Part shown: positions 8,083 through 14,975 of the stretch, in pieces | How positions within the stretch are numbered: the first letter of the stretch is position 1 | Layout of the letters: each line of letters begins with the position of its first letter | IMG/VR virus record: IMGVR_UViG_3300027573_000081 | Coordinates: 1-34,379 of that record | Source of the DNA: a virus | Length of the DNA stretch: 34,379 nt | Strand: one strand, 5' to 3' | Program-made: the position numbers and the translations under genes | The notes under the pieces: model-generated | Told to the model about the DNA's origin: nothing | What the model saw: the letters and a program-made list of their open reading frames with translations, nothing else | The model's database searches: none

Positions 8083-9654
8083 TCAGTAGTATGCGCGACG
8101 GGGCCGGCGGCGGGCGATTTCTTCCTCCTCCGGGTCCGTCTGCACGTCGGTCTTCAGCGACAGGAAGCCGCCGCGCCGGAAGCGATCGAGGGCCAGTTGA
8201 ACGCAGTCCACGAAGTCATCGTGCTCGCCGTTGGGGTAGTCCGCGCACTCATCGACGACCTCGTACGCCCACCTCCGGTCGGGGTGCCACACGACACCGC
8301 CCTGCAGGACTGGAGCGACCGCGTTGACGCGGGCCCTCTTGTCCTTCGACACCCCGACCTTGCCCCTTGAGGGCGACACCTCTGCAATCAGGAGTCCTGA
8401 CTGGCGCAGCTCTTGGATCAGCGGAGCGCCGGCTGCCTTCTTCTCGATGATCACGTCGTCGGGCTCCCAGTCCTTGTACAACTGGAACGCCTTCTCCTTG
8501 AGCTGCGGGAACTCCCAGCGGCCGCGCAGCGCATTCAGCATGATGATGTGGTGTTTCTCGTCGTCCTCGTCGAACCACACGCCCCATGTGATGCACGCCG
8601 AGTAGTCGTTGTGGCTCTTCGTGTCGTGCGCGGTGTCCCAGACTTGCAGGATGTACTCGCAGGTTGGTGGCGTGTCCTTCGGCCATACACGCCACCATTC
8701 GCGCTTCAGGAGCTGCCCCGCGGCGCTCGATGGCTCCTGCTGGTACTGCGCGGCCCAGTATTGAGGAAGCATGCCGGCCTGCTTCGCTTCGAGCTGCTCC
8801 AGCGGCCACTGCTCGGGCCACAGCGACTTGCCGCTGGGCATGATCGCGGGGAAGCGCACCTCGTTCCAAGGGATCGATGAGGGGTTCTCCAAGGCCCATG
8901 CAAGCGCCCGGCCGATCGGGTCCTTCTTCCCCCACCGCGTGCCGATCTGAATGATCCTGCCGCCCGGCATGAGGCGCTGCAGCGGCCCCACCTGCATGTA
9001 GGTCCACGCCGTCTCGAACGCGACATCAGGATTCGCGAGCACCGCCTGCTCGGACACCAAGTCGTCGGCCAGCAGCAGGTGCGCGCCATAGCCGGCGACG
9101 CTGCCGCCGACGCCGACGGCCAGATATTTCCCGCCGACCGTGGTCGTCCAGTCGTCGGCTGCGCTCTTGTCCTTCGACACGACCGTCTCGGGAAAGATCG
9201 CGCGGTAGTCCGGCGTCGCCAGCATGTTGCGGACCAGCCGGCCGAAGCTACTCGACAGGTCCGCGGTGTGCGTGACCATGATGATGTGGTGCTCGGGGTG
9301 GTGCCCGAGATACCACGCCACGAACAGGTAGGCGATCGTCACGCTTTTCCCGAATCGGGGCGGGAGAGAGACGGTCAGCCGGAGTTCAAGGCCGATGCAC
9401 ACGTTGTGGAGCAACGGCTCCAGAAACCGATGATGAGGTCCCTCCTTGAAGCCCGGGTACATGCGGGCGCAGAAGTGCAGGAAGCTGACGCGGCAGCGCT
9501 CCAGCATGAGGCTCTCTTCAAGGGCCGTCAGATCGGCCATGAGCTGCTCGGACTGCTTCGCCGGCAGCGTCGGGAGAGTCGCCTCGATGCGCTCGATTTC
9601 CTCTTCGGAGAGGGGTGAGAGCGCGGTTGCGTCCGCGAAGGAGAGGAGTTTCAC
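8083..9654 (-). CDS. terminase large subunit (ATPase and nuclease)
   Basis: The start is GTG 9654, overlapping the small subunit stop (GTGA). The 523-aa chain has the two-domain plan of TerL. The ATPase domain has a Walker A-like SLPPRFGKS near residues 96-104, VTHTADLSSSFGR as an adenine-proximal region, Walker B LLLADD at 193-198, and a coupling-type GTRWGKKDP near 238-246. The RNase H-fold nuclease has the first Asp in QVWDTAHD (D340), a middle acidic residue in VIIEKKAAG (E404), and a C-terminal acidic cluster EHDDFVD (477-483). The protein packages DNA into the procapsid through the portal and cleaves concatemers. All catalytic positions appear intact. Confidence 0.95.
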   Translation of the reverse strand: MKLLSFADATALSPLSEEEIERIEATLPTLPAKQSEQLMADLTALEESLMLERCRVSFLHFCARMYPGFKEGPHHRFLEPLLHNVCIGLELRLTVSLPPRFGKSVTIAYLFVAWYLGHHPEHHIIMVTHTADLSSSFGRLVRNMLATPDYRAIFPETVVSKDKSAADDWTTTVGGKYLAVGVGGSVAGYGAHLLLADDLVSEQAVLANPDVAFETAWTYMQVGPLQRLMPGGRIIQIGTRWGKKDPIGRALAWALENPSSIPWNEVRFPAIMPSGKSLWPEQWPLEQLEAKQAGMLPQYWAAQYQQEPSSAAGQLLKREWWRVWPKDTPPTCEYILQVWDTAHDTKSHNDYSACITWGVWFDEDDEKHHIIMLNALRGRWEFPQLKEKAFQLYKDWEPDDVIIEKKAAGAPLIQELRQSGLLIAEVSPSRGKVGVSKDKRARVNAVAPVLQGGVVWHPDRRWAYEVVDECADYPNGEHDDFVDCVQLALDRFRRGGFLSLKTDVQTDPEEEEIARRRPRRAYY

Positions 9655-10328
9655 GCTTCAGGCGAGGCGTCGCCGGGCTCGGCCCGCTCCACGAAGGGAA
9701 TGTCCTGCGGTGCTTCGAGTTCAGCGCGTGTCTGCGGCCGCAACCCGTTGAGCTTCTGGCGAATCGCGTCCGCGAGCGCGTGAGGCGTCGCTTCAGCCGG
9801 CGGGCGGTGGATTTCCACGCGTTCCGTGTACGCGCCGATCTCGGTCACGGTCCCAAGGGTCCTCAAGGCTTGCAGAGACACCTTGGGGTCCGCGTTTTTC
9901 GCGTGCTCGACGAGGCGCGCGACGATGTAGCCCCTGATTTCCTTCGCTTGCTTGACGTACTCCCAGTCGTACTCGCTCAGCATGCCTGCCAAGTGCCTGA
10001 CTGCCAGCGGAGTTGAGAGCGCCATGAGGCGGCTCTTCTGCGTCAGCGGGTCCACGTAGGGGTTCGTCGTGGCCGCGAAGGCGTCTCTGACCCCCTGTTT
10101 TTGCTCTTCGGAGAGCTGTGGAGGGCCCTCTTCGCCCGTGTATGCCCCGATTTCTTCGAGCCAGTGGGCCGTGCGCGCTTGGGCGCTCAGCAGCTCCGTC
10201 GTCGTCGCCTCTTCGAGCGTTTTCAGGTCTTTTTCGTCGGAAACGGAGAGTTCACGAGCCGGCGCAGCCCTCTCCACCGCCTCTGGTGGCTCGTCATCGA
10301 GTTCCAATGCAATCAAGTCATCGAACAT
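9651..10328 (-). CDS. terminase small subunit
   Basis: The product is 225 aa with ATG at 10328, the first gene of the leftward operon. The C-terminal half contains KEIRGYIVARLVEHAKNADP, then SLQALRTLGTVTEIGAYTERVE. This is the recognisable small-terminase signature in many phages (LRGY-V-x-L-VE, then L-LG-VTE-GAFTERVE). The N-terminal 60 residues are acidic. The small subunit binds the packaging site and regulates the large subunit, which follows with a four-base overlap. The ribosome binding site is poor (AAGATAAC), so translation may be modest. A canonical helix-turn-helix is not obvious, which is common in this group. Confidence 0.8.
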   Translation of the reverse strand: MFDDLIALELDDEPPEAVERAAPARELSVSDEKDLKTLEEATTTELLSAQARTAHWLEEIGAYTGEEGPPQLSEEQKQGVRDAFAATTNPYVDPLTQKSRLMALSTPLAVRHLAGMLSEYDWEYVKQAKEIRGYIVARLVEHAKNADPKVSLQALRTLGTVTEIGAYTERVEIHRPPAEATPHALADAIRQKLNGLRPQTRAELEAPQDIPFVERAEPGDASPEA

Positions 10329-10361
10329 CGTGTTATCTTAGCGTTTCAGGCGTTGGTGCTC

Positions 10362-10400
10362 GGCCCGGTCGCTGCTGGAGGCAGTCCGGGCCATTTTTTT
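10362..10400 (+). terminator. rightward intrinsic terminator in the divergent region
   Basis: The arms GGCCCGGTC (10362-10370) and GTCCGGGCC (10384-10392) pair with a single mismatch around a 13-base loop and are followed by ATTTTTTT. The orientation is rightward, although no rightward gene lies upstream in the window. It may stop antisense transcription from entering the early region. Confidence 0.7.
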
Positions 10401-10550
10401 GCCCAAAATCGCCCTGTTTCCGGTGTTTTTATCAACTTTTTAGCAATTTTTAGAATTTTGATAGGGATAAGAGACAAACACTGTTCATAAAGGTCGCCGG
10501 AGTCCCATCCAGCCATTGGGGGTACCCACACCGTACCCTCGACACACCCC

Positions 10551-10568
10551 GGTTGACACCGGTAAACC
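10551..10568. repeat. dispersed dyad copy 1 (degenerate)
   Basis: GGTTGACACCGGTAAACC differs at two positions from the copies at 12137 and 14087. It lies upstream of the first rightward gene and next to two extra GTTGAC half-sites. Confidence 0.75.
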
Positions 10569-10651
10569 CCCCGTTGACAGAGGTTGACTACAATAGAGTC
10601 AGCGGTTAGGGAAGTCCTACCCGCATTCACCCTGTACTTGAAAGGTACATC

Positions 10652-11191
10652 ATGTCTAAGTCAGTTCCGTTCTCCGTCTCTTCCCTCTTCGTCGCCACGA
10701 TGCAGGCTGTGCACACCGACAACGCGGATGCCGTCGCGGCGCAGGCTGCGGGTGCGAGCGTGCTCGATCGAGCGACCCTCGCCGACTGCGTGGAAGCGTT
10801 CATCACTGGCGACACGTCCGAGCGCGCGTCCCGCGCCGGCAAGGGCGCCGCGGTGGCGAAGGCCGCTGCGCTGCTCGACGCGAAGGGCATCGACACGTCC
10901 GACGTGGACGCGGTGCGCGACGTGCTCTGGCCGATCTACTGGCTCAAGGCCGGCGGCACGGGCAAGCCGGCGAAGGGTGACACGGATGCCTCGTTGGCAT
11001 TCTTCAACCGTCACTACCAAGCCGCGCGCCGCATGGCGCAGGCCGTTGCGGGTGTGAACGCACCCGAGGCGGCGACCGTGCGCGTCCCGCGCGAGGCGCA
11101 AGACCTCGCCAACCTGCTCGCGGTGTTCGACGCGAAGGTGTGCGCCGAGGCGCTGAAGCGCGCTCGCAAGGCGGCGAAGAAGGCGAAGTGA
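10652..11191 (+). CDS. unrecognised first rightward (early-type) protein (179 aa)
   Basis: ATG 10652 is preceded by GAAAGG. The product is Ala-rich and predicted mostly helical. It has segments such as DAVRDVLWPIYWLKAGG and SLAFFNRHYQAARRMAQAV, and ends in a strongly basic tail (KRARKAAKKAK), so nucleic-acid binding is possible. It is the first gene after the divergent control region, where early regulators are often encoded. It is followed at once by a perfect dyad copy and an intrinsic terminator, so it probably forms its own transcription unit. I recognise no family and see no clear helix-turn-helix. It is one candidate for the factor that binds the dyads, from position and charge only. 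Confidence 0.8.
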   Translation: MSKSVPFSVSSLFVATMQAVHTDNADAVAAQAAGASVLDRATLADCVEAFITGDTSERASRAGKGAAVAKAAALLDAKGIDTSDVDAVRDVLWPIYWLKAGGTGKPAKGDTDASLAFFNRHYQAARRMAQAVAGVNAPEAATVRVPREAQDLANLLAVFDAKVCAEALKRARKAAKKAK

Positions 11192-11196
11192 TCGCT

Positions 11197-11214
11197 GGTT
11201 GACAACTGTCAACC
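11197..11214. repeat. dispersed dyad copy 2 (perfect)
   Basis: GGTTGACAACTGTCAACC, a perfect dyad with 8-bp arms, lies five bases after the stop of the first rightward gene and just before its terminator. Confidence 0.9.
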
Positions 11215-11222
11215 GAATGTTC

Positions 11223-11251
11223 AGCCCACGTTGTAATGACGTGGGCTTTTT
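11223..11251 (+). terminator. intrinsic terminator after the first rightward gene
   Basis: The arms AGCCCACGT (11223-11231) and ACGTGGGCT (11239-11247) form a perfect 9-bp stem with a 7-base loop, followed by a run of five T. Confidence 0.9.
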
Positions 11252-11339
11252 CTTGCGCGACTGGTGTGAACCGAGGGGTGGAAACCCGGTTCGGTCACGC
11301 TCGTCCGCGAGACAAAGCCCATCAACCTTAGGAGATCAC

Positions 11340-11522
11340 ATGTACATCACCACTGTCCCCGAAGCGCTGGCCTATGCGCTCGGCGGCTGCATCGGCTTCG
11401 TGCTCGGCGTGCTGAGCGGCATCGTCGAGATGATGCACGACCCGCTCGGTCGCATGCTCTGCATCGCCGCCGTCGGCATCGTCTACCTCGTCATCCACGT
11501 CCGTCGCACCTTCAAGGAGTAG
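11340..11522 (+). CDS. small two-helix membrane protein (60 aa)
   Basis: I set the start at ATG 11340, six bases after AGGAG; a longer in-frame opening would begin inside the upstream dyad and lacks a site. The 60-aa product has two hydrophobic stretches, about residues 9-27 (ALAYALGGCIGFVLGVLSG) and 38-52 (MLCIAAVGIVYLVIH), and a short basic C-terminus (RRTFKE). It is probably an inner-membrane protein. Small membrane proteins in early phage regions often alter host membrane processes or exclude other phages, but there is no specific evidence here. Confidence 0.72.
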   Translation: MYITTVPEALAYALGGCIGFVLGVLSGIVEMMHDPLGRMLCIAAVGIVYLVIHVRRTFKE

Positions 11523-11524
11523 CC

Positions 11525-11677
11525 ATGCCCATCCGCATCATCGTTCGCAGCTACGGCTCGGTCTTCTACTACTCGGCCGAGACACGCGCCGCTGCCGAGC
11601 TGCTCCGCTCGTGCGTCACGTCGGCGTGCCCGAGCGCCATCGTGGAGGTCTATCGAGGGGACACCCTGCTCGTCTGA
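11525..11677 (+). CDS. small hypothetical protein (50 aa)
   Basis: The ATG at 11525 is two bases after the stop of the membrane protein gene, with AAGGAG just upstream inside that gene's end. The product begins MPIRIIVRSYGSVFYYSAET and ends VEVYRGDTLLV, with alternating hydrophobic residues flanking an Ala-rich helix (RAAAELLRSC). A beta-alpha-beta small fold is likely. Function is unknown. The tight coupling and good ribosome binding site argue that it is real despite its size. Confidence 0.65.
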   Translation: MPIRIIVRSYGSVFYYSAETRAAAELLRSCVTSACPSAIVEVYRGDTLLV

Positions 11678-11691
11678 CCCCTGAGTCCAGC

Positions 11692-11713
11692 GGCATGCGC
11701 GCGAGCGCATGCC
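11692..11713. other. perfect hairpin with GCGA tetraloop
   Basis: GGCATGCGC (11692-11700) pairs perfectly with GCGCATGCC (11705-11713) around a GNRA-type GCGA loop. No T-tract follows, so it is not a classic terminator. It lies between a 50-aa gene and a dyad copy and may be an RNA processing or stability element. Confidence 0.65.
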
Positions 11714-11734
11714 AGTGAGGCTTAGCCCCACTCC

Positions 11735-11752
11735 GGTTGACAGTTGTCAACC
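11735..11752. repeat. dispersed dyad copy 3 (perfect, extended)
   Basis: GGTTGACAGTTGTCAACC is a perfect dyad. Flanking CC and GG extend the arms to 10 bp (11733-11754). It ends 22 bases before the start codon at 11775. Confidence 0.92.
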
Positions 11753-11774
11753 GGTCCTTCTCTTGGAGATGTTC

Positions 11775-12110
11775 ATGCTGTCCGTCACTCACCCCCACCT
11801 GCGCCCCGCGCTCGATCGCTTCTTCAAGGACAAGGATGCGCTCGTCAACGCACGCGCCTATCTGGCCGCACGCAACGGCGATGCCAAAGCTCTGTGTGCC
11901 GAGCTGAAGTTCGTCCCGACCCTGCACGGCACGATGGTGTGCACGCCCCCGCACATCGGGCACCGCATCCACCTGTCCATCGTCGAGGGCGGCGTGCGCC
12001 CCGGTGCGCCCGTCGGCACGGGGGACTTCTACCCCAAGGACGCGTCCGTCCCGCTGCTGTTCGAGCACCTCGCCCAGCCGCTGGCCTACATCCTCGAAGT
12101 CAACTGGTAA
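11775..12110 (+). CDS. unrecognised protein (111 aa)
   Basis: The ATG at 11775 lies six bases after GGAG and 22 bases after a perfect dyad; an in-frame ATG two codons earlier touches the ribosome binding site. The 111-aa product opens with a helical segment (HPHLRPALDRFFKDKDALVNARAY begins near residue 7). It continues with a Gly/Pro-containing region including GTMVCTPPHIGHRIH and ends YILEVNW. Two His pairs and one Cys are visible but form no known metal site. It appears to share a transcript with the following gene, which starts 9 bases downstream. Confidence 0.78.
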   Translation: MLSVTHPHLRPALDRFFKDKDALVNARAYLAARNGDAKALCAELKFVPTLHGTMVCTPPHIGHRIHLSIVEGGVRPGAPVGTGDFYPKDASVPLLFEHLAQPLAYILEVNW

Positions 12111-12119
12111 GGAGAACCT

Positions 12120-12512
12120 ATGAACACGAAGAACACGGTTGACACCTGTCAACCCGATGAACGGCGTGAACGAACGATCGCACGAGTCAACCTCGTGCAC
12201 GCGTACAACACGCTGATCGACACGCTCGGCCGGCTCGGCGCATCGGGCAGCGAGGAAGCATCGATGCTCTGGGACATGCTGCCCAACGCTGCGCCCGTGG
12301 GTGCGCCGACCACGCTGCGAAGGGCGTGGCTCGTCTCGCAGAACGTGCGCGTGATCAACGATGCCATGCCCGAGTGGCTCGCCTACGCCGCTGCACTGGA
12401 GGAGTTCCGCCGCACCCCGCTGTTCGGCCCCGCGCCGATGCCGTGCCCGCCGGGCGCGCTCGCAGCACTCGACAACGGTGAGGTGTGGCTCTTCAAGAAG
12501 GGAGGCGGTTGA
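12120..12512 (+). CDS. unrecognised protein with a dyad embedded in its first codons (130 aa)
   Basis: ATG 12120 follows AAGGAG with good spacing. Codons 7-12 (TVDTCQ) are encoded by a perfect copy of the dispersed dyad, and the stop codon lies inside another copy. The rest reads as a soluble helical protein (RVNLVHAYNTLIDTLGRLG, then EWLAYAAALEEFRRTPLF) with a Pro/Gly-rich end. The dyad-encoded residues look unrelated to the rest of the chain, suggesting that the DNA site and not the peptide is under selection there. No family is recognised. Confidence 0.75.
   Translation: MNTKNTVDTCQPDERRERTIARVNLVHAYNTLIDTLGRLGASGSEEASMLWDMLPNAAPVGAPTTLRRAWLVSQNVRVINDAMPEWLAYAAALEEFRRTPLFGPAPMPCPPGALAALDNGEVWLFKKGGG
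12137..12154. repeat. dispersed dyad copy 4 (perfect, inside a coding region)
   Basis: GGTTGACACCTGTCAACC lies within the first codons of the 130-aa gene and is identical to the copy at 14087. Confidence 0.92.
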
Positions 12513-12524
12513 CAGCGGTCAACC
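12507..12524. repeat. dispersed dyad copy 5 (near-perfect, overlapping a stop codon)
   Basis: GGTTGACAGCGGTCAACC keeps both 7-base arms. The TGA inside the left arm is the stop codon of the 130-aa gene. It opens the long noncoding segment that follows. Confidence 0.88.
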
Positions 12525-12834
12525 CTGAGGGATTGTCGTCGCGCATAGGGGGGCGGCTGACACTTGCCATCCGACGCGACACACCCTATCCGCGACCACG
12601 CGGGGTCGAGGCGCGCGTAAGTCATTGATTCTTCGTGCGCGGCCCCGCTGCTCGACCTCTTCTCTCTTATCTATATCTATATAAATAGATACATGTGAGA
12701 GAGAATTCTTCTCAGGGGTGTATCCCCCGTCGTAATTTATACCCCTCCCTAGGTATGCTTGTTTTTTTGGCTGCGTCGGCCGTGCATACGACAGCAGCAC
12801 CCCCTCACCCCCGTGAAATCAAGGAGTTAGCTCG
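12525..12834. other. 310-bp noncoding, AT-rich and inverted-repeat-rich segment (candidate origin or control locus)
   Basis: This is one of only two gaps over 300 bases. From left to right it holds a GC-rich nested inverted repeat (GGTCGAG at 12604-12610 with CTCGACC at 12651-12657, inner GCGCG arms), then an AT-rich palindromic block. In that block TTCTCTC at 12660-12666 pairs with GAGAGAA at 12699-12705, and the TATCTAT unit occurs twice (12668-12674 and 12674-12680) before ATAGATA at 12685-12691. A weak ATACC/GGTAT hairpin near 12739-12756 leads into a T-run. The last 25 bases are the leader of the next gene with AAGGAG. Reading frames on either strand here look spurious. The composition is very different from the GC-rich surroundings. 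Confidence 0.6.
12674..12691. repeat. AT-rich inverted repeat TATCTAT-ATAA-ATAGATA
   Basis: Seven-base perfect arms flank a four-base centre, nested in a longer imperfect dyad (12660-12705). An extra TATCTAT copy directly precedes it. It could be a melting site or an initiator-protein or regulator binding site. Confidence 0.7.
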
Positions 12835-13503
12835 ATGAAACCCCTCGATGACAAACCGCCCGGCTTCAACATGACCCGGCAGCAGTTCGACGCCTGTCTG
12901 AAACGCGTTGCCACCAGACTGCCACCCCTCGAAGCCCACCACCGGACCGAGCTGTGGCGCTCCTTCAACGGCATCCCGCTGGAGCCCACGCTGCCGGTCC
13001 CGCGCTTCGATCACTGGACCCGCGAGGCGCTGGCGCTGCTCGAACCCCTGCGCGTCGAGATCGAGACGTGCAAGGCAGCCGACCGCAGGGGCACGATCGA
13101 GCGCCGCTACCAAGGCATCTCCGTGACCGTGCCCGGCGGCGGGCGCGGCCGTGCGCCGATCGAAGTCGATGTCCTCGACCTCTTCGACATCTACCGCGCC
13201 GAGCTGGAGCGCATCCAGACCGAGATGGAGGACGCGCTGCGCGAAGGCAATCATCGTCGCTACGCCAAGGTGCAGGACCAGCCCATGCCTGAGTCGATCG
13301 CCATCATCGTCGAGAACGAGCGAACTGCACACACCGCTGCGCATCCACGGTACGCCGGCACGCTGCATTGGACCCAGTGGGCACGGCCCGGCCTCGTGAA
13401 GCGCATCACCCTCATCTTCGAGCAGGCCCGTGCGATGACACCGACGCGCGGCCGCTGCTGGATTCCCTTCCCCACCCCTGCCACTCTCAAGGAGCAACCA
13501 TGA
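12835..13503 (+). CDS. unrecognised protein (222 aa)
   Basis: ATG 12835 follows AAGGAG (12821-12826) at the end of the structured noncoding segment. The 222-aa product is soluble and charged. An N-terminal helical part (MTRQQFDACLKRVATRLPPL) is followed by a Gly/Arg loop (VPGGGRGRAPIEVDVLD), then a helix (FDIYRAELERIQTEMEDAL) and a C-terminal part with many His and Arg. No catalytic signature is recognised. Its position next to a candidate origin makes a replication or DNA-binding role conceivable, but nothing in the sequence proves it. It is coupled to the next gene by ATGA. Confidence 0.82.
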   Translation: MKPLDDKPPGFNMTRQQFDACLKRVATRLPPLEAHHRTELWRSFNGIPLEPTLPVPRFDHWTREALALLEPLRVEIETCKAADRRGTIERRYQGISVTVPGGGRGRAPIEVDVLDLFDIYRAELERIQTEMEDALREGNHRRYAKVQDQPMPESIAIIVENERTAHTAAHPRYAGTLHWTQWARPGLVKRITLIFEQARAMTPTRGRCWIPFPTPATLKEQP

Positions 13504-14081
13504 CCGCCAAGAAACACCCGCCGCTGAAGGAGATGTTCGCCTCGCTCCCTGAGGGCACGCTCGTGTCAGGAGATAACACGATCTTGAGCGCGCTCTCCAA
13601 TGCCATGAAGGTGTTGCGCGAGCCCGGCCACGACACGAACGTCTTCTCCATCGAGATGCGCGGCATGCTGCTCACGCGTTTGAAGGCGTCCGTCGCTGAA
13701 GTCCTTGAACCGCACACCCCTCGTGCACCCGGACGCCCTCGTGCGCCCTTGAAGAGCGAGATCGAGGCGTTCAAGTCCGCGTTCGAGTTCCTTGCGCTCG
13801 TGGTCAATGACTCGTGGCACCTGCCGGGGGACGAGCGCCCGCATGCCCAACCGCGAGCAGCACTCGACAACGCCTACGCCGCGCTCCTCAAGAAGGCCGA
13901 CGACCTGAAGCTCGACACCAAGCCCTTGAGCGATACGTGGTCCCGCTTGTCCGAGGGCTTCGACGCCTGCGCCACGCGCACATTCAGCGAGGCGCCGACG
14001 TACATGACCAAGAGCACAGCCGGTGCGCAGATGCACCTCGTGCTGAAGATTCTCCTGCGCGACGCCGCCGGCAAGCGCTAA
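13500..14081 (+). CDS. unrecognised protein (193 aa)
   Basis: ATG 13500 overlaps the previous stop (ATGA) and is preceded by AAGGAG. The product is mostly helical: TILSALSNAMKVLREPG, RGMLLTRLKASVAEVLEP, a Pro/Arg linker (HTPRAPGRPRAPLKSE), and a second helical half ending in MHLVLKILLRDAAGKR. The linker suggests two helical domains. No known motif is visible. It is the last gene before a perfect dyad copy and so may end a transcription or regulatory unit. Confidence 0.82.
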   Translation: MTAKKHPPLKEMFASLPEGTLVSGDNTILSALSNAMKVLREPGHDTNVFSIEMRGMLLTRLKASVAEVLEPHTPRAPGRPRAPLKSEIEAFKSAFEFLALVVNDSWHLPGDERPHAQPRAALDNAYAALLKKADDLKLDTKPLSDTWSRLSEGFDACATRTFSEAPTYMTKSTAGAQMHLVLKILLRDAAGKR

Positions 14082-14086
14082 CCCCC

Positions 14087-14104
14087 GGTTGACACCTGTC
14101 AACC
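14087..14104. repeat. dispersed dyad copy 6 (perfect)
   Basis: GGTTGACACCTGTCAACC lies between two genes, ending 18 bases before the start at 14123. Confidence 0.93.
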
Positions 14105-14122
14105 CAACTCTGAAAGGCAACC

Positions 14123-14836
14123 ATGAAAGACTTCAACGCATCACGCTGCCCGCTCGACCCGGACAACTACTGGGTCGATGAGGACACGGGCGAGCGCGTC
14201 TATGCCCCCAACGGCGAGCGCACGGTGGCGCCGGTCTATGTCGCCATGCTCTGCTCCGCGCTCATGGAGCAGGAGGAGCGCGTCGAACGCATCGAGCGCA
14301 TCACCACGCTCGAAGAGGCTGCGGCCTACGTCAAGGCGCAGGTGCGCGATCAGACCGAGGTGATGAACGAGCCCGCGCACATCCCGCACCCGCCCGTGTC
14401 GAACTACGACGACGAGGCCGAGCCGAGCGGCGAGCGCGCTGGGCGCATGGCGTACATCTCCAACCTCGCGCGGCAGGAAGCGCTGGCTCGTCCCAAGAAG
14501 GGCTCGTGGGAGGACGTGTTCGGCCATCTCGGCACGCCCGAGGAGGTCGGCAACATGTGGCACGCACTGACCGAGCGCGTCGATCGCGTCGAGGCCATGC
14601 GCCACGCGATCTACCACGCCGAGGCCGAGATCAAGCTGATGGACGACGGCATCTACGGCAACTACGAGGTCATCCTCTGGCGCCTGCGCGGCGTGCCGAA
14701 GACCTTCTACCCCACCAAGATGGCCGCGGAGGTGGCCGCGCGTGCGCACTTCCCGCACGACAACGCCACGGTGCGCTACTCGCGCGTCTCGTTCATCACC
14801 GTGCCCATCGACAGCGACAACTTCGAGAGCGACTGA
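14123..14836 (+). CDS. unrecognised acidic protein (237 aa)
   Basis: ATG 14123 follows GAAAGG and lies 18 bases after a perfect dyad. The N-terminus (CPLDPDNYWVDEDTGERVYAP) looks like a short folded unit. Residues 40-80 are a charged helix (EQEERVERIERITTLEEAA). A second half contains KKGSWEDVFGHLGTPEEVG, a further helix with EAEIKLMDDGIYG, and a C-terminal mixed region. No Cys cluster or catalytic motif is seen. It heads a run of small membrane and soluble genes joined by overlapping starts and stops (14123-16856). Confidence 0.82.
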   Translation: MKDFNASRCPLDPDNYWVDEDTGERVYAPNGERTVAPVYVAMLCSALMEQEERVERIERITTLEEAAAYVKAQVRDQTEVMNEPAHIPHPPVSNYDDEAEPSGERAGRMAYISNLARQEALARPKKGSWEDVFGHLGTPEEVGNMWHALTERVDRVEAMRHAIYHAEAEIKLMDDGIYGNYEVILWRLRGVPKTFYPTKMAAEVAARAHFPHDNATVRYSRVSFITVPIDSDNFESD

Positions 14837-14973
14837 TGCGCACCCTCTGGCTGATCGCGAAGGCGGTCTTCTTCCTCATCGTCGGGCTCGTGTGCACGGT
14901 CATGGTCGGGTACGCCCTCGTTGACCTGTACGTAAGCCTCTCCACCGTCATCTGGGTCAACAACTGGAGGTAG
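14836..14973 (+). CDS. small single-pass membrane protein (45 aa)
   Basis: The ATG shares bases with the previous stop (TGATG). The product has one hydrophobic helix covering most of residues 4-30 (LWLIAKAVFFLIVGLVCTVM begins there) and a short C-terminal segment ending WVNNWR. It is presumably inserted in the inner membrane. It is translated from the same message as the next gene, whose ribosome binding site (GGAGG) is formed by the last codons here. Function is unknown. Confidence 0.7.
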   Translation: MRTLWLIAKAVFFLIVGLVCTVMVGYALVDLYVSLSTVIWVNNWR

Positions 14974-14975
14974 CA

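Larger units (their letters stand above)
10329..10651. promoter_or_regulatory. divergent control region between leftward virion and rightward early genes
   Basis: This 323-base gap holds, left to right: a strong hairpin with T-tract (10362-10400), an AT-rich block with several A/T tracts (about 10401-10480), a GC-rich stretch, a degenerate copy of the dispersed dyad (10551-10568), and two direct GTTGAC half-sites (10573-10578 and 10583-10588). Immediately after these is a -10-like TACAAT at 10589-10594, 58 bases before the first rightward start. No TTGACA lies at the usual 16-18 bp spacing from that element (the nearest is 9 bp away), so I do not call a full sigma-70 promoter. Divergent transcription must nevertheless begin here for both arms. 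The AT-rich block could also be a replication or melting site. Confidence 0.6.

Noticed and set aside
5342-8089. Very long open frame on the plus strand opposite the portal gene
   Set aside because: It is the mirror of a GC-rich coding strand, is rich in Leu, Arg, His and Val with no domain, and lies opposite an unambiguous portal gene with a strong ribosome binding site.
12519-12800. Minus-strand frame of 93 codons in the noncoding segment
   Set aside because: No ribosome binding site, composition driven by the AT-rich inverted repeats, and wrong strand for the block.
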